DNA from: CAZUCE01 sp964619265
GTDB taxonomy: Bacteria > Planctomycetota > UBA1135 > GCA-002686595
Direction of reading: 5' to 3'
DNA length: 64,000 bases
Assembly (NCBI GenBank): GCA_964619265.1
Contig: CAZUCE010000020.1
Span: forward strand, 11,675-75,674
This document shows positions 56,858-64,000 of this stretch, one piece after another. How positions within the stretch are numbered: position 1 is the first letter of the stretch; each line of letters starts with the position of its first letter. The notes below the pieces were generated by a model. That model was not told the origin of the DNA, searched no databases, and worked only from the letters and a program-made list of their open reading frames with translations. Position numbers and translations under genes: made by a program.

Positions 56858-58393
56858 CTACCTGGGCTCGCTACGAATCTCGAGTTCGAACCCGATGCCC
56901 TTGAGATAGCGCTGTTCGACCTCAAGGTCGGCGCGCAGCAGCGGCCGCTCATCGAGCGTCGAGTCCGCAAACTGGAGGTCGAGGCGACCGCGCCGGGGAA
57001 TCAAGCTGACCTCGGGCACGATCGTCGCCGCGCGGGAGCGGCACACGCAGACCGCGAGTCGCAACAACACGGCGAGGCGCAGGGCGTCGCGCACCTGGTG
57101 ACTCGGTAACACGGCGAACAGGGTCCGCGTGAGCTTGCGGCGATGGGTTCGGACGAGAACCGAGAGGAAGCGTTGTTCGTCGGCCGAAAACCCCGGAAGA
57201 TCCGAGTAGGCCAGGAGATAGGAGCCGTGCTTGTGGTGTCCGGAGTGACGCAGGGCGAGGCCGACCTCGTGCAAAGCGGCGGCATAGCCGAGCGTGAGCT
57301 TCGATCGCTCCGGTTCCAGTTCCCAGGGATCGTGGACTTGCTCGAGCAGACGGCTGGCGAGGGTGCCCACGCGCTGGGCCTGTTCCAAGTCGACTGCGTA
57401 GCGATTTTGCAGCGCGGAGATCGTCGAATCGCGAACGTCCTCGTGGTGGATGCGCCCAATTAGGTCGTACAAAAGGCCCTCGCGCAGGGCCTGGTTCGAG
57501 ACCGCCATGGTTTCGAGTTCGAGCGCGTCGAAGACGGCGCTGAGAACCGCGATGCCGCCTGCTATGACGGGCCGGCGATCTTCGGACAGCCCGGGCAGGA
57601 CCAAGTCTTCGATTCGGCCGGCTTCGACCACTGCGTTTTCCAGGAGCCCCAGTCCGGACCTGGTGATTCCCGAGGGGCTCCAGCCGTTTTGTTCCAGGAT
57701 CGTGGCGACCGCGTTGGCTGTTCCCGAGGAGCCGACGGCTTCGGCGAAGCCGGTCGCTTTGAAGCGATCCTCGATCGACAGCAATTCGACGCGCGCTGCG
57801 ATGCGGGCGCGCTCGAAGGCCCGGCGGCTCAAACGCCCGTTCTCGAAGAACCGGCGCGAGAAGGTGACGCAGCCCATCTGGACGCTGTCGGCTTCGAACA
57901 CGCCGAAGCGTTCGCCGATGACGAGTTCGGTGCTGCCGCCTCCGATGTCGACCACCAATCGACGGCCACCGTCGTCGGCGAGGTCGTGGGCGACCCCCAG
58001 GTAGACCAGCCGCGCTTCCTCAGCGCCAGGCAGCACTTCGATGTCGTGTCCCAGGGCGGCGCGCGCGCGCCGCAAGAATCCGCGGGCGTTTTTGGCGTTG
58101 CGAATTGTGTTGGTTCCGACGGCTCGCACGCGTCCCTCGGGGATTCCATTCAAACGCGCCCCGAAGCGAGCCAAGCACTGGAGGGCGCGGTCGCGGGATT
58201 CTCCGGAAAGCCGCTTCTCGTCGTCCAGCCCAGCGGCCAGCCGCACGGTTTCCTTGATGCGGTCGAGGACCTGGATGCCCCCATCGATCTCGCGCGCGAT
58301 GATCAGGTGAAAGCTGTTCGAGCCGAGGTCGACGGCGGCCAGGTGCTCCTGGTCGGGGGCCGGGAACTCGCGAGGAGGGGAAGAATCAGGCAT
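56858..58393 (-). CDS. ppx: Exopolyphosphatase / guanosine pentaphosphate phosphatase family
   Basis: A 511-residue Ppx/GppA protein. The ASKHA ATPase-type N-terminal lobes have AAVDLGSNSFHLIIA (phosphate 1) and VVDIGGGSTELVIG (phosphate 2), with the substrate-linked block VGTNTIRNA. The C-terminal part contains a HD-like helical domain (LHEVGLALRHSGHHKHG, with THRR later). It may degrade polyphosphate or pppGpp; the sequence does not separate the two. The ATG at 58393 is chosen because the longer frame upstream (to 59251) lies antisense to xseB and ispA. Confidence 0.9.
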   Translation of the reverse strand: MPDSSPPREFPAPDQEHLAAVDLGSNSFHLIIAREIDGGIQVLDRIKETVRLAAGLDDEKRLSGESRDRALQCLARFGARLNGIPEGRVRAVGTNTIRNAKNARGFLRRARAALGHDIEVLPGAEEARLVYLGVAHDLADDGGRRLVVDIGGGSTELVIGERFGVFEADSVQMGCVTFSRRFFENGRLSRRAFERARIAARVELLSIEDRFKATGFAEAVGSSGTANAVATILEQNGWSPSGITRSGLGLLENAVVEAGRIEDLVLPGLSEDRRPVIAGGIAVLSAVFDALELETMAVSNQALREGLLYDLIGRIHHEDVRDSTISALQNRYAVDLEQAQRVGTLASRLLEQVHDPWELEPERSKLTLGYAAALHEVGLALRHSGHHKHGSYLLAYSDLPGFSADEQRFLSVLVRTHRRKLTRTLFAVLPSHQVRDALRLAVLLRLAVCVCRSRAATIVPEVSLIPRRGRLDLQFADSTLDERPLLRADLEVEQRYLKGIGFELEIRSEPR

Positions 58394-58522
58394 GGACCAG
58401 GGGGGGACAGCCCGAGTATCGCGACTCCGGCCAGGCGATGCGAGGCGGCCGGGACGCCTTTCGCAGAAGTCTCGCGCGGTGCCGGCGAGACCCTCGACTC
58501 CCCTCAAAGTACGATCTGGCCC

Positions 58523-58807
58523 ATGAGCAAGAAAGCTGCGAAGGCATCCGGTGACGCCGGTGAGGACCTCGATTTCGACGCGAAGCTCGAGCGGCTCGAG
58601 GGGCTGGTGCGCGAGCTGGAAGGGCCCGAGCTGGGCTTGGAGTCGGCGATCGAGCGCTATGCGGAAGGCGTGGAGCTTCTCAAGCGCTGCCACAGTGCGC
58701 TCGGCCGCCATCGCAAGCGGGTCGAAGAGCTGTCGGCGGACGCTGAGGCTTCCCTCGCAAGCCTGCGAGATGACCCTGACTTTGCCGGTGACTCCGGCCC
58801 GGCCTGA
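58523..58807 (+). CDS. xseB: Exodeoxyribonuclease VII small subunit
   Basis: A 94-residue protein that binds the large subunit XseA in the ssDNA exonuclease VII. It has the characteristic helical XseB block FDAKLERLEGLVRELEG, then LGLESAIERYAEGVELLKRC and a Glu/Arg-rich second helix. The stop overlaps the ispA start (TGATG), the common xseB-ispA arrangement of many bacteria. xseA is not in the window. Confidence 0.93.
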   Translation: MSKKAAKASGDAGEDLDFDAKLERLEGLVRELEGPELGLESAIERYAEGVELLKRCHSALGRHRKRVEELSADAEASLASLRDDPDFAGDSGPA

Positions 58808-59703
58808 TGGCGCGCGCGGAGGCTTCGAATCCGAGCCTGCTCGAGCGCTTGGAGATCGATCGCGCGTGGGTCGACGAGCTGCTCGTCGAATGGGGGCCCG
58901 CCGCCCAGGCGGGTGTTCCGGATCGGCTGCGAAACGCCTTGATCCATCCGCTTCAGGCCGGTGGCAAGCGCTTGCGTCCGATTCTTTGCCGCTGGGTCGC
59001 GGAGGCGCTCGGGGCAGATGCGGCCACTTGCGAACGCGCGGCGACGGCCCTCGAGCTGTTGCACACCTACAGCCTGGTTCACGACGACCTGCCCGCGATG
59101 GACGACGACGACCTGCGGCGGGGCCAGCCCACCTGTCATGTGGCGTTTGACGAAGCGACCGCCATCTTGGTCGGCGACGGACTGCAGACGCTTGCGTTCG
59201 AGTTGCTGGCCGGCGATCCGCGGGCCGCAGACTTGGTGGGTGTTCTGGCACGGGCTTCGGGCTCGGCGGGAATGGTCGGAGGCCAAGCGCTCGACCTGCG
59301 GCCGGCCGATCGCGAGCCGGGCTTGGACGGCGTGATCGATCTGCACCGGAGGAAGACCGCCCGGCTGTTTGCGGCGGCTTGCGAGATGGGTGCGATCTGC
59401 GGAGACGGGGGAGCCGAACAACGGGCCGCGGCAGGTGAGTACGGATTGCAACTCGGACTGGCGTTTCAGGCTATCGACGATCTACTCGACGTGGTCGGAA
59501 CGCCCGAGGAGCTTGGCAAGACGCCCGGCAAGGACGCGGCCCACGAGCGGCCGAGCTTGACCAGTTTGCTCGGCTTGCCCGGGGCTCGGGAATTCGCCCA
59601 GGAGGCCGCTTTGCGCGCCGAAAATGCGGCGAGCCGACTCGGGGTCTGCGAAACCGGACCCCTGCGGCTGCTTCCGGGGGCTCTGCTCGAGCGGAGCTCC
59701 TGA
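58807..59703 (+). CDS. ispA: Polyprenyl synthetase (farnesyl/geranylgeranyl diphosphate synthase type)
   Basis: Head-to-tail prenyltransferase of 298 residues that condenses IPP with DMAPP or GPP. The first Asp-rich motif is VHDDLPAMDDDDLRRG (Asp93 to Asp102), the second FQAIDDLLDVVG (Asp224, Asp225, Asp228), and GGKRLRP binds IPP. The xseB-ispA-dxs order is the usual isoprenoid operon. The product chain length cannot be read reliably; the longer insertion between the Asp residues of the first motif fits bacterial FPP or GGPP synthases. Confidence 0.92.
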   Translation: MARAEASNPSLLERLEIDRAWVDELLVEWGPAAQAGVPDRLRNALIHPLQAGGKRLRPILCRWVAEALGADAATCERAATALELLHTYSLVHDDLPAMDDDDLRRGQPTCHVAFDEATAILVGDGLQTLAFELLAGDPRAADLVGVLARASGSAGMVGGQALDLRPADREPGLDGVIDLHRRKTARLFAAACEMGAICGDGGAEQRAAAGEYGLQLGLAFQAIDDLLDVVGTPEELGKTPGKDAAHERPSLTSLLGLPGAREFAQEAALRAENAASRLGVCETGPLRLLPGALLERSS

Positions 59704-59711
59704 GCCCTCCC

Positions 59712-59754
59712 GCTGGGGCCGTTCCGAACGGCCTGCTGGGGCCGTTCCGAACGG
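59712..59754. repeat. Two tandem 20-bp repeats with dyad core between ispA and dxs
   Basis: GCTGGGGCCGTTCCGAACGG occurs at 59712-59731 and 59735-59754, a 23-bp period. Each copy includes CCGTTC-C-GAACGG, an imperfect palindrome that can fold into a hairpin. It lies in the 149-bp non-coding interval between ispA and dxs, where a hairpin pair could act as an attenuator or as a protein site. Confidence 0.7.
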
Positions 59755-59852
59755 GGCCGCCACGGGCTGCTCGGGCGGGGGGCCGGAACCGCCGTTCCAC
59801 CGTGTTCTGGCCCTGCGGAACGGGCCCTGGATGGTCTACAGTGCGGTTGCCT

Positions 59853-61985
59853 ATGAAATCCTCCAGCCAACCCGCCGCGCCGGATCCCCCCCAGGACCGA
59901 GTCGATTCCGGAACCGCTGCGCCCTCAGCCGGCGGGCCCCGCGCCCGCGAGGCCGAAGCCAGCTCTTCCCCGAGCTGGCCACTGCTTGAACAGCTCGATC
60001 ATCCGCGCGAGCTGCATGCTCTGCCACCTGAGAAGCTGACCGAAGTTTGCGCCGAGATGCGGGCCTTTCTGCTGCACTCGGTCCAGTCCACCGGCGGACA
60101 CTTGGGCTCCAACCTGGGCGTCGTCGAGTTGACGGTGGCGCTGCATCGGGTCTTCGACTTCGCGCGCGACCGGCTTGTGTTCGACACGAGTCACCAGAGC
60201 TATCCGCACAAGATTTTGACCGGACGGCGCGAGCGCTTTCCGTCCTTGCGTCAAACGGACGGTTTGTGCGGCTTCACCAACCCCGAAGAGTCCGACTGGG
60301 ACTTGTTCCACGTTGGCCACGCGGGAACCAGCATTAGCATCGGCGCCGGCCTTGCGATGGCCGGCAGCCTCGAGTCGCCGCGCCCGCACGTGGTCTCGGT
60401 GATCGGAGACGCCAGCCTGGGAGCCGGCGTCGCGTTCGAAGCTCTCAATCACGCCGGCGCGCGCGGCGACAAGTTGATCGTTGTACTCAATGACAACGAG
60501 TGGTCGATCTCCAAGTCGGTGGGCTCTTTGGCCCGCTACCTCTCGCGCATCCGCTCGAACCGCACCCTGCAGCGCGCGAGCCAGGAAATTCACAGCCTGA
60601 TCGCTTCGATTCCGCTGATCGGCGATCGGGTTGAACGCACGCTGGATCAAGTGCGCGAGGTGCTCCGCCACACGATCGTGGCCGGACACGTGTTCGAAGA
60701 ACTCGGCGTCACCTACGTCGGGCCCGTGGACGGACATGACGTGGAAGGCCTCGTCGAGCAGTTCGAACGCATTCGCGAATTGGAAGGCACGGTGCTCCTG
60801 CACACGCTGACTCAAAAGGGCAAGGGGCACCCCGAGGCCCCCACGCACCCCGAGCGCGTGCATGCCGCCAAGCCGCCCAAGTCGATCACCCAACCGGCGC
60901 CCAAGCCGCGCACGGCCGGCGCCGAGTCGCCCAAGGTCGATCCCGCCGACCCGCGCTTGGCCGGCACGCCGCTGGCCAGCGGCGCGGCCTACACCAAGGC
61001 CTTCGGGGACGCCCTGACCGCCGCCGCCGAGCGCGACCTGCGTGTTCACGCGATCACCGCCGGGATGCCGAGTGGCACGGGGCTCGCCGGATTCAGCCAG
61101 CGTTTCCCGGGTCGCTGCCACGACACCGGCATTACCGAGCAGCACGCGGTCGCGATGGCGGCCGGGATGGCCAAGGGCGGCCTGCGGCCGGTGTGCGCGA
61201 TCTACTCGACTTTCCTGCAGCGCGGTTACGACCAGGTCTTCCAGGAGGTGGCGCTCCAGGGGTTGCCCGTGGTTTTCGCCCTCGACCGCGCCGGGCTCGT
61301 GGGTCAGGACGGACCGACCCACAACGGCGTGTTCGATCTGGCCTATCTGCGGACTCTCCCGGGCATGACCCTGTGCGCACCGCGCGACGCGACCGACCTG
61401 CGCCGCATGCTCGACCTGTGTCTGACGCTTCCAGGCCCCTCGGCCCTGCGCTATCCGCGCGGCGCGGCTCCCGGGCACGAGCGGGTGCACGAAAGCGAAC
61501 GGGCCGCCATGCTTCCCGGTCGAGCCGAGGTGCTGTGCGAAGGCCGCCGGGTGATCCTGTGGGCCTATGGCGCGTTGGTGGCCGAAGCGGTGCTCGCCGC
61601 CGAGCGGCTGCGCCAGGCGGGCATCGAGGTGGGGGTGGTGGACGCCCGATTCACCAAACCGCTCGACGAAGATCTTTTGCGTAGCCAACTCCGCGAGGCC
61701 GAACTGATCGTGACCGTCGAAGAGCATCAGCGCTCCGGCGGCTTCGGCAGCGCGGTGCTTGAATTCGCCGCGACCGAAGGAGGCCCCGGCCGAACTCGCG
61801 CCGCCGTGAAGTGCCTCGGCCTCCCCGATCGTTACCAAGTGCATCGCACCCTGCGCGAGGAACAGCTCGCTGTGTGTGGCCTCGACGCCGACGGCATCGA
61901 GCGGTCCCTGCGCCGTTGGCTGGGCGAGTCGGCTGGTCCGGACCTCGACAAAGGGGATCTCGTTCCTCGCGCCAGGCTTTCGTGA
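59853..61985 (+). CDS. dxs: 1-deoxy-D-xylulose-5-phosphate synthase
   Basis: Thiamine diphosphate enzyme of the MEP pathway condensing pyruvate with glyceraldehyde 3-phosphate. It has 710 residues, longer than usual because of a disordered N-terminus of about 40 residues and a Pro/Lys-rich linker around 345-375. HLGSNLGVVELTVALHRVF, SHQSYPHKILTGR, then VIGDASLGAGVAFEALN with VLNDNEWSIS form the TPP site (the usual GDG is GDA here). GITEQHAVAMAAG holds the catalytic Glu and GQDGPTHNG the catalytic His. The ATG at 59853 is preferred over 59802. It overlaps the nadK start by GTGA. Confidence 0.94.
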   Translation: MKSSSQPAAPDPPQDRVDSGTAAPSAGGPRAREAEASSSPSWPLLEQLDHPRELHALPPEKLTEVCAEMRAFLLHSVQSTGGHLGSNLGVVELTVALHRVFDFARDRLVFDTSHQSYPHKILTGRRERFPSLRQTDGLCGFTNPEESDWDLFHVGHAGTSISIGAGLAMAGSLESPRPHVVSVIGDASLGAGVAFEALNHAGARGDKLIVVLNDNEWSISKSVGSLARYLSRIRSNRTLQRASQEIHSLIASIPLIGDRVERTLDQVREVLRHTIVAGHVFEELGVTYVGPVDGHDVEGLVEQFERIRELEGTVLLHTLTQKGKGHPEAPTHPERVHAAKPPKSITQPAPKPRTAGAESPKVDPADPRLAGTPLASGAAYTKAFGDALTAAAERDLRVHAITAGMPSGTGLAGFSQRFPGRCHDTGITEQHAVAMAAGMAKGGLRPVCAIYSTFLQRGYDQVFQEVALQGLPVVFALDRAGLVGQDGPTHNGVFDLAYLRTLPGMTLCAPRDATDLRRMLDLCLTLPGPSALRYPRGAAPGHERVHESERAAMLPGRAEVLCEGRRVILWAYGALVAEAVLAAERLRQAGIEVGVVDARFTKPLDEDLLRSQLREAELIVTVEEHQRSGGFGSAVLEFAATEGGPGRTRAAVKCLGLPDRYQVHRTLREEQLAVCGLDADGIERSLRRWLGESAGPDLDKGDLVPRARLS

Positions 61986-62869
61986 GCCCGACTTCTATTC
62001 GGATCGTCGACGTGCTGGTGCACGGCGGCAAACAGGGGGCCGTCGAACTGGCTCGCGTCCTCGAAGCGTGGCTCAGGGAGCGCGTCGAATTAGCTCGCTT
62101 CCATCACGATCTCGAAAAGTTCTCTCAGCACGGAAGAGACCTTGCCGCTGGCGATTCTTCGGAACCGGTCCCCGATCTGGTGATCGTTCTCGGCGGAGAT
62201 GGAGCCCTCTTGGGAGCCGTTCGTGCCTTTTGCGAAGCGCCCGTCCTGACCCTCGGGATCAACTTTGGGCAAGTGGGCTTCCTGGCGTCGACGCCGGCGT
62301 CGCGTTGGGAAGAGACGCTGATCTCGGTGCTCGAAGGCAACGCCGCCACCGAGCCTCGCCTGCGCCTCGAACTTGAGCTGCCCGGCGAGGGCGAATCGCA
62401 GCGACATGTGGCCCTGAACGACGTCGTGCTTTCACGCTCCCCCGATCAGTCGATGCTGCGCGCGGCGCTGTGGGTGGGCGCAGACTGGGTCACCGACTAC
62501 CGCGCCGACGGTTTGATCTTTGCCACCCCTTCGGGTTCGACGGCTTACGCGCTTTCGGCCGGCGGTCCGATCCTCGGTCCGTCCCTCGAAGCGATCCTCG
62601 TCACGCCCATTTGCAGCCAATCCCTGGCCAATCGGCCGATCGTTCTCGAGCCCCAGGTCGAACTTGCGGTTGAACTTGTCGGCGGCACCGGCCCGGCCGA
62701 CGTGGTCGTCGACGGCCGCCGCGTGGGCGAGCTCGAGCCCGACCAGCGCCTGCGCCTCGTGCGTCATCCGGTTCCGTATCCGATCGTCGCGCTGCCCTCT
62801 CTCGATCCCTACCGCCGCTGGCGCGACCGCCTCGGCTGGACCGGCAGCGTCACGGAACGCCCGACTTGA
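61982..62869 (+). CDS. nadK: NAD kinase
   Basis: Phosphorylates NAD to NADP. It has 295 residues. The GGDG motif (71-74, in VIVLGGDGALLGAV), GINFGQVGFLAS, and the large block DGLIFATPSGSTAYALSAGG are present in family order; the C-terminal part has VVVDGRRVGEL. The GTG at 61982 overlaps the dxs stop by four bases, so it is last in the xseB-ispA-dxs-nadK chain. The link between the MEP pathway, which consumes NADPH, and NADP supply is functional but not proven. Confidence 0.94.
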   Translation: MSPTSIRIVDVLVHGGKQGAVELARVLEAWLRERVELARFHHDLEKFSQHGRDLAAGDSSEPVPDLVIVLGGDGALLGAVRAFCEAPVLTLGINFGQVGFLASTPASRWEETLISVLEGNAATEPRLRLELELPGEGESQRHVALNDVVLSRSPDQSMLRAALWVGADWVTDYRADGLIFATPSGSTAYALSAGGPILGPSLEAILVTPICSQSLANRPIVLEPQVELAVELVGGTGPADVVVDGRRVGELEPDQRLRLVRHPVPYPIVALPSLDPYRRWRDRLGWTGSVTERPT

Positions 62870-62970
62870 ATCCGATGGGTTTGAGGAACTGAGCCCAGCG
62901 GGGAGTGGGGGGCTTGGAACCCGGACGGTTCCTTGGATGCTGTTCGATTCGCGAAGTAGGTCGTGGGCCC

Positions 62971-63957
62971 TTAAGGGCGGCCGGTAACCAGGTCCTGCCA
63001 GGCCTTCGCCTCCTCCACGGATCGCAGTTGAGTTCCCATGGCCACGCACTGTTCCGCGAGTTCTAGACGCCAGGGGGGTTGCGCCGCGAATCGCTCGAGC
63101 AGCGCGGCGAGGTCGCTTGCACTCCCGACCGGGAAAATTCCCCCGTAGGTCTTGGGCAAGAAGGCGGTGATGCCGGGCGCATCGCTCGCGATCACGGCGC
63201 GACCGAGGAGCAGCGCTTCGGAAAGGACGCTGGCCCCGCCTTCAGAGCGGGAGGGGAGCAGCAGACCGTGGCTGCTTTTCAGGGTGGCTAGGGCTTGCTC
63301 CCGGGGGAGGCGGCCGAGGTAGCTGTAGCGGGGATCCTCCGCCGAGGTCTGTTCGCACCTGCTGGCGAGGGCGGGATCGAGCGGCTCGCCGGCGTGCACG
63401 ATGCGCAGCGGGGCGGATTCGCTGAGGTGTCCCAGGGCTTCGAGTACGACCAGCGGATCTTTGACCGGGCGCAGATGGCTGAGCATGGCCAGGGTGGGCG
63501 TTCCCTCGCGGAGCGGAGCGGGCTGGAGGTCGCCGGGAACCTGGGGGATGGTGCAGGTGCGCGAGCGAAGTTCTTCGGGCAGCAGCTCGAGCCCGCCGGG
63601 GCTGAGGACGACGAGGCGATCCGAGCGCTCCAGCTGCTTCAGGGCGAGCGAGGAGAGACCACCTTCCCGATGGAGATCGGTGCCGGTCAGGACGGTGATC
63701 GCCCGGACCTTGGGAGAAGCGGCGAGAGCGAGTTCGAGGGATGCCGCGGAACGCTCGGCGTGCAGCCCAATCCAGACGTCGAGGTCCAGATGTTGATGGG
63801 GCGAACCGGGTGATTCCAATACGCGAATCCGGTGGCCAGCGGCTCGCAGCATCGAACTCCAGCGCTCGACGCTGACGCGGTTGCCCGAGCCAGGCGGGGC
63901 TCCGGTGGGTAGGACCAGAGCGATCTGGAGGGGGGGGACATCCGGGCTGGATCGCAT
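62971..63957 (-). CDS. senB: GT4-type glycosyltransferase resembling selenosugar synthase SenB (TIGR04348 type)
   Basis: A 328-residue protein of the GT4 glycosyltransferase fold. It matches the pattern that I recall of the TIGR04348/SenB family: GNRVSVERW (25-33), LHAERSAAS (65-73), LTGTDL (90-95), HLRPVKDP (161-168), HAGEPLDPALA (188-198) and SRSEGGASVLSEAL (236-249). SenB makes a 1-seleno-GlcNAc from selenophosphate and UDP-GlcNAc in selenoneine synthesis, with SenA and a SelD-like SenC; those genes are not in the window and would have to lie beyond its right edge or elsewhere. If they are absent, it may be a related sugar-transferase only. It stands alone at the window end. Confidence 0.65.
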   Translation of the reverse strand: MRSSPDVPPLQIALVLPTGAPPGSGNRVSVERWSSMLRAAGHRIRVLESPGSPHQHLDLDVWIGLHAERSAASLELALAASPKVRAITVLTGTDLHREGGLSSLALKQLERSDRLVVLSPGGLELLPEELRSRTCTIPQVPGDLQPAPLREGTPTLAMLSHLRPVKDPLVVLEALGHLSESAPLRIVHAGEPLDPALASRCEQTSAEDPRYSYLGRLPREQALATLKSSHGLLLPSRSEGGASVLSEALLLGRAVIASDAPGITAFLPKTYGGIFPVGSASDLAALLERFAAQPPWRLELAEQCVAMGTQLRSVEEAKAWQDLVTGRP

Positions 63958-64000
63958 GGGGGACCATCTTGACCGGTTCGAATCACAGATGGGGGGAGCC

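Noticed and set aside
63975..63984. tRNA T-loop-like GGTTCGAATC
   Set aside because: The flanking bases cannot form the T stem and no acceptor or anticodon arm is visible; the window ends there.

Overview
This is a GC-rich bacterial chromosome window, densely coding on both strands, with many ATGA, GTGA and TGATG gene overlaps. It is core genome: I see no rRNA, tRNA, CRISPR array, transposase or phage gene. The gene mix points to a Planctomycetota-like Gram-negative lineage, but no ribosomal or marker gene is present to prove it. The hints are a type II secretion set without recognisable C, K, L or M genes, two exported cysteine-type sulfatases, a PQQ-type sugar dehydrogenase, exported beta-propeller proteins, a membrane Ser/Thr kinase and a GldA/F/G plus DUF4340 transporter block. 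A run of 100 N (48887-48986) is a scaffold gap, so distances across it are uncertain.

Layout. 1-5349: folD (cut by the window edge), a rhomboid protease, a large exported protein of unknown function, serS. 5354-13414 (minus): type II secretion genes gspD-E-F-G-H-I-J. 13648-18352: a stand-alone PTS EIIA protein, a Sua5/LMW-phosphatase fusion, a soluble histidine kinase with a sigma-54 response regulator, a 70-bp inverted repeat, a ferritin-like protein. 18624-25112: a small unknown gene, an exported FG-GAP propeller, a 30-residue Lys/Cys microprotein, dnaK with a sigma-54-like promoter, a sulfatase. 25459-30892: a four-gene ABC transporter block. 30996-34936: helicase and exonuclease matching MrfA/MrfB. 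34933-41241 (minus): an overlapping chain of a TilS-YggS fusion, a Ser/Thr kinase, a purine nucleoside phosphorylase and purN. 41486-48787: gap and pgk, a sugar dehydrogenase (minus), then pfk, rpe and accD. 49071-55887: an exported unknown protein, a methyltransferase, panB, an SDR, a second sulfatase, an OsmC protein and a membrane protein. 56007-63957: a degenerate PfkB-like protein, ppx, then xseB-ispA-dxs-nadK, and finally a glycosyltransferase that resembles the selenosugar synthase SenB.

How it fits together. Glycolysis and pentose phosphate genes (gap, pgk, pfk, rpe), isoprenoid genes (ispA, dxs), cofactor genes (folD, panB, nadK) and fatty acid synthesis (accD) make this a housekeeping region. 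Over it lies an export theme: secretion genes plus several signal-peptide proteins. Three of these (FG-GAP propeller, sulfatase 1, sugar dehydrogenase) end in what looks like the same domain of about 120 residues, while sulfatase 2 lacks it. I consider this shared tail the most interesting undescribed feature here. Other points of note are the TilS-YggS fusion, the microprotein, the SenB-like gene, the sigma-54-like element before dnaK and the PfkB-like protein without its catalytic Asp.
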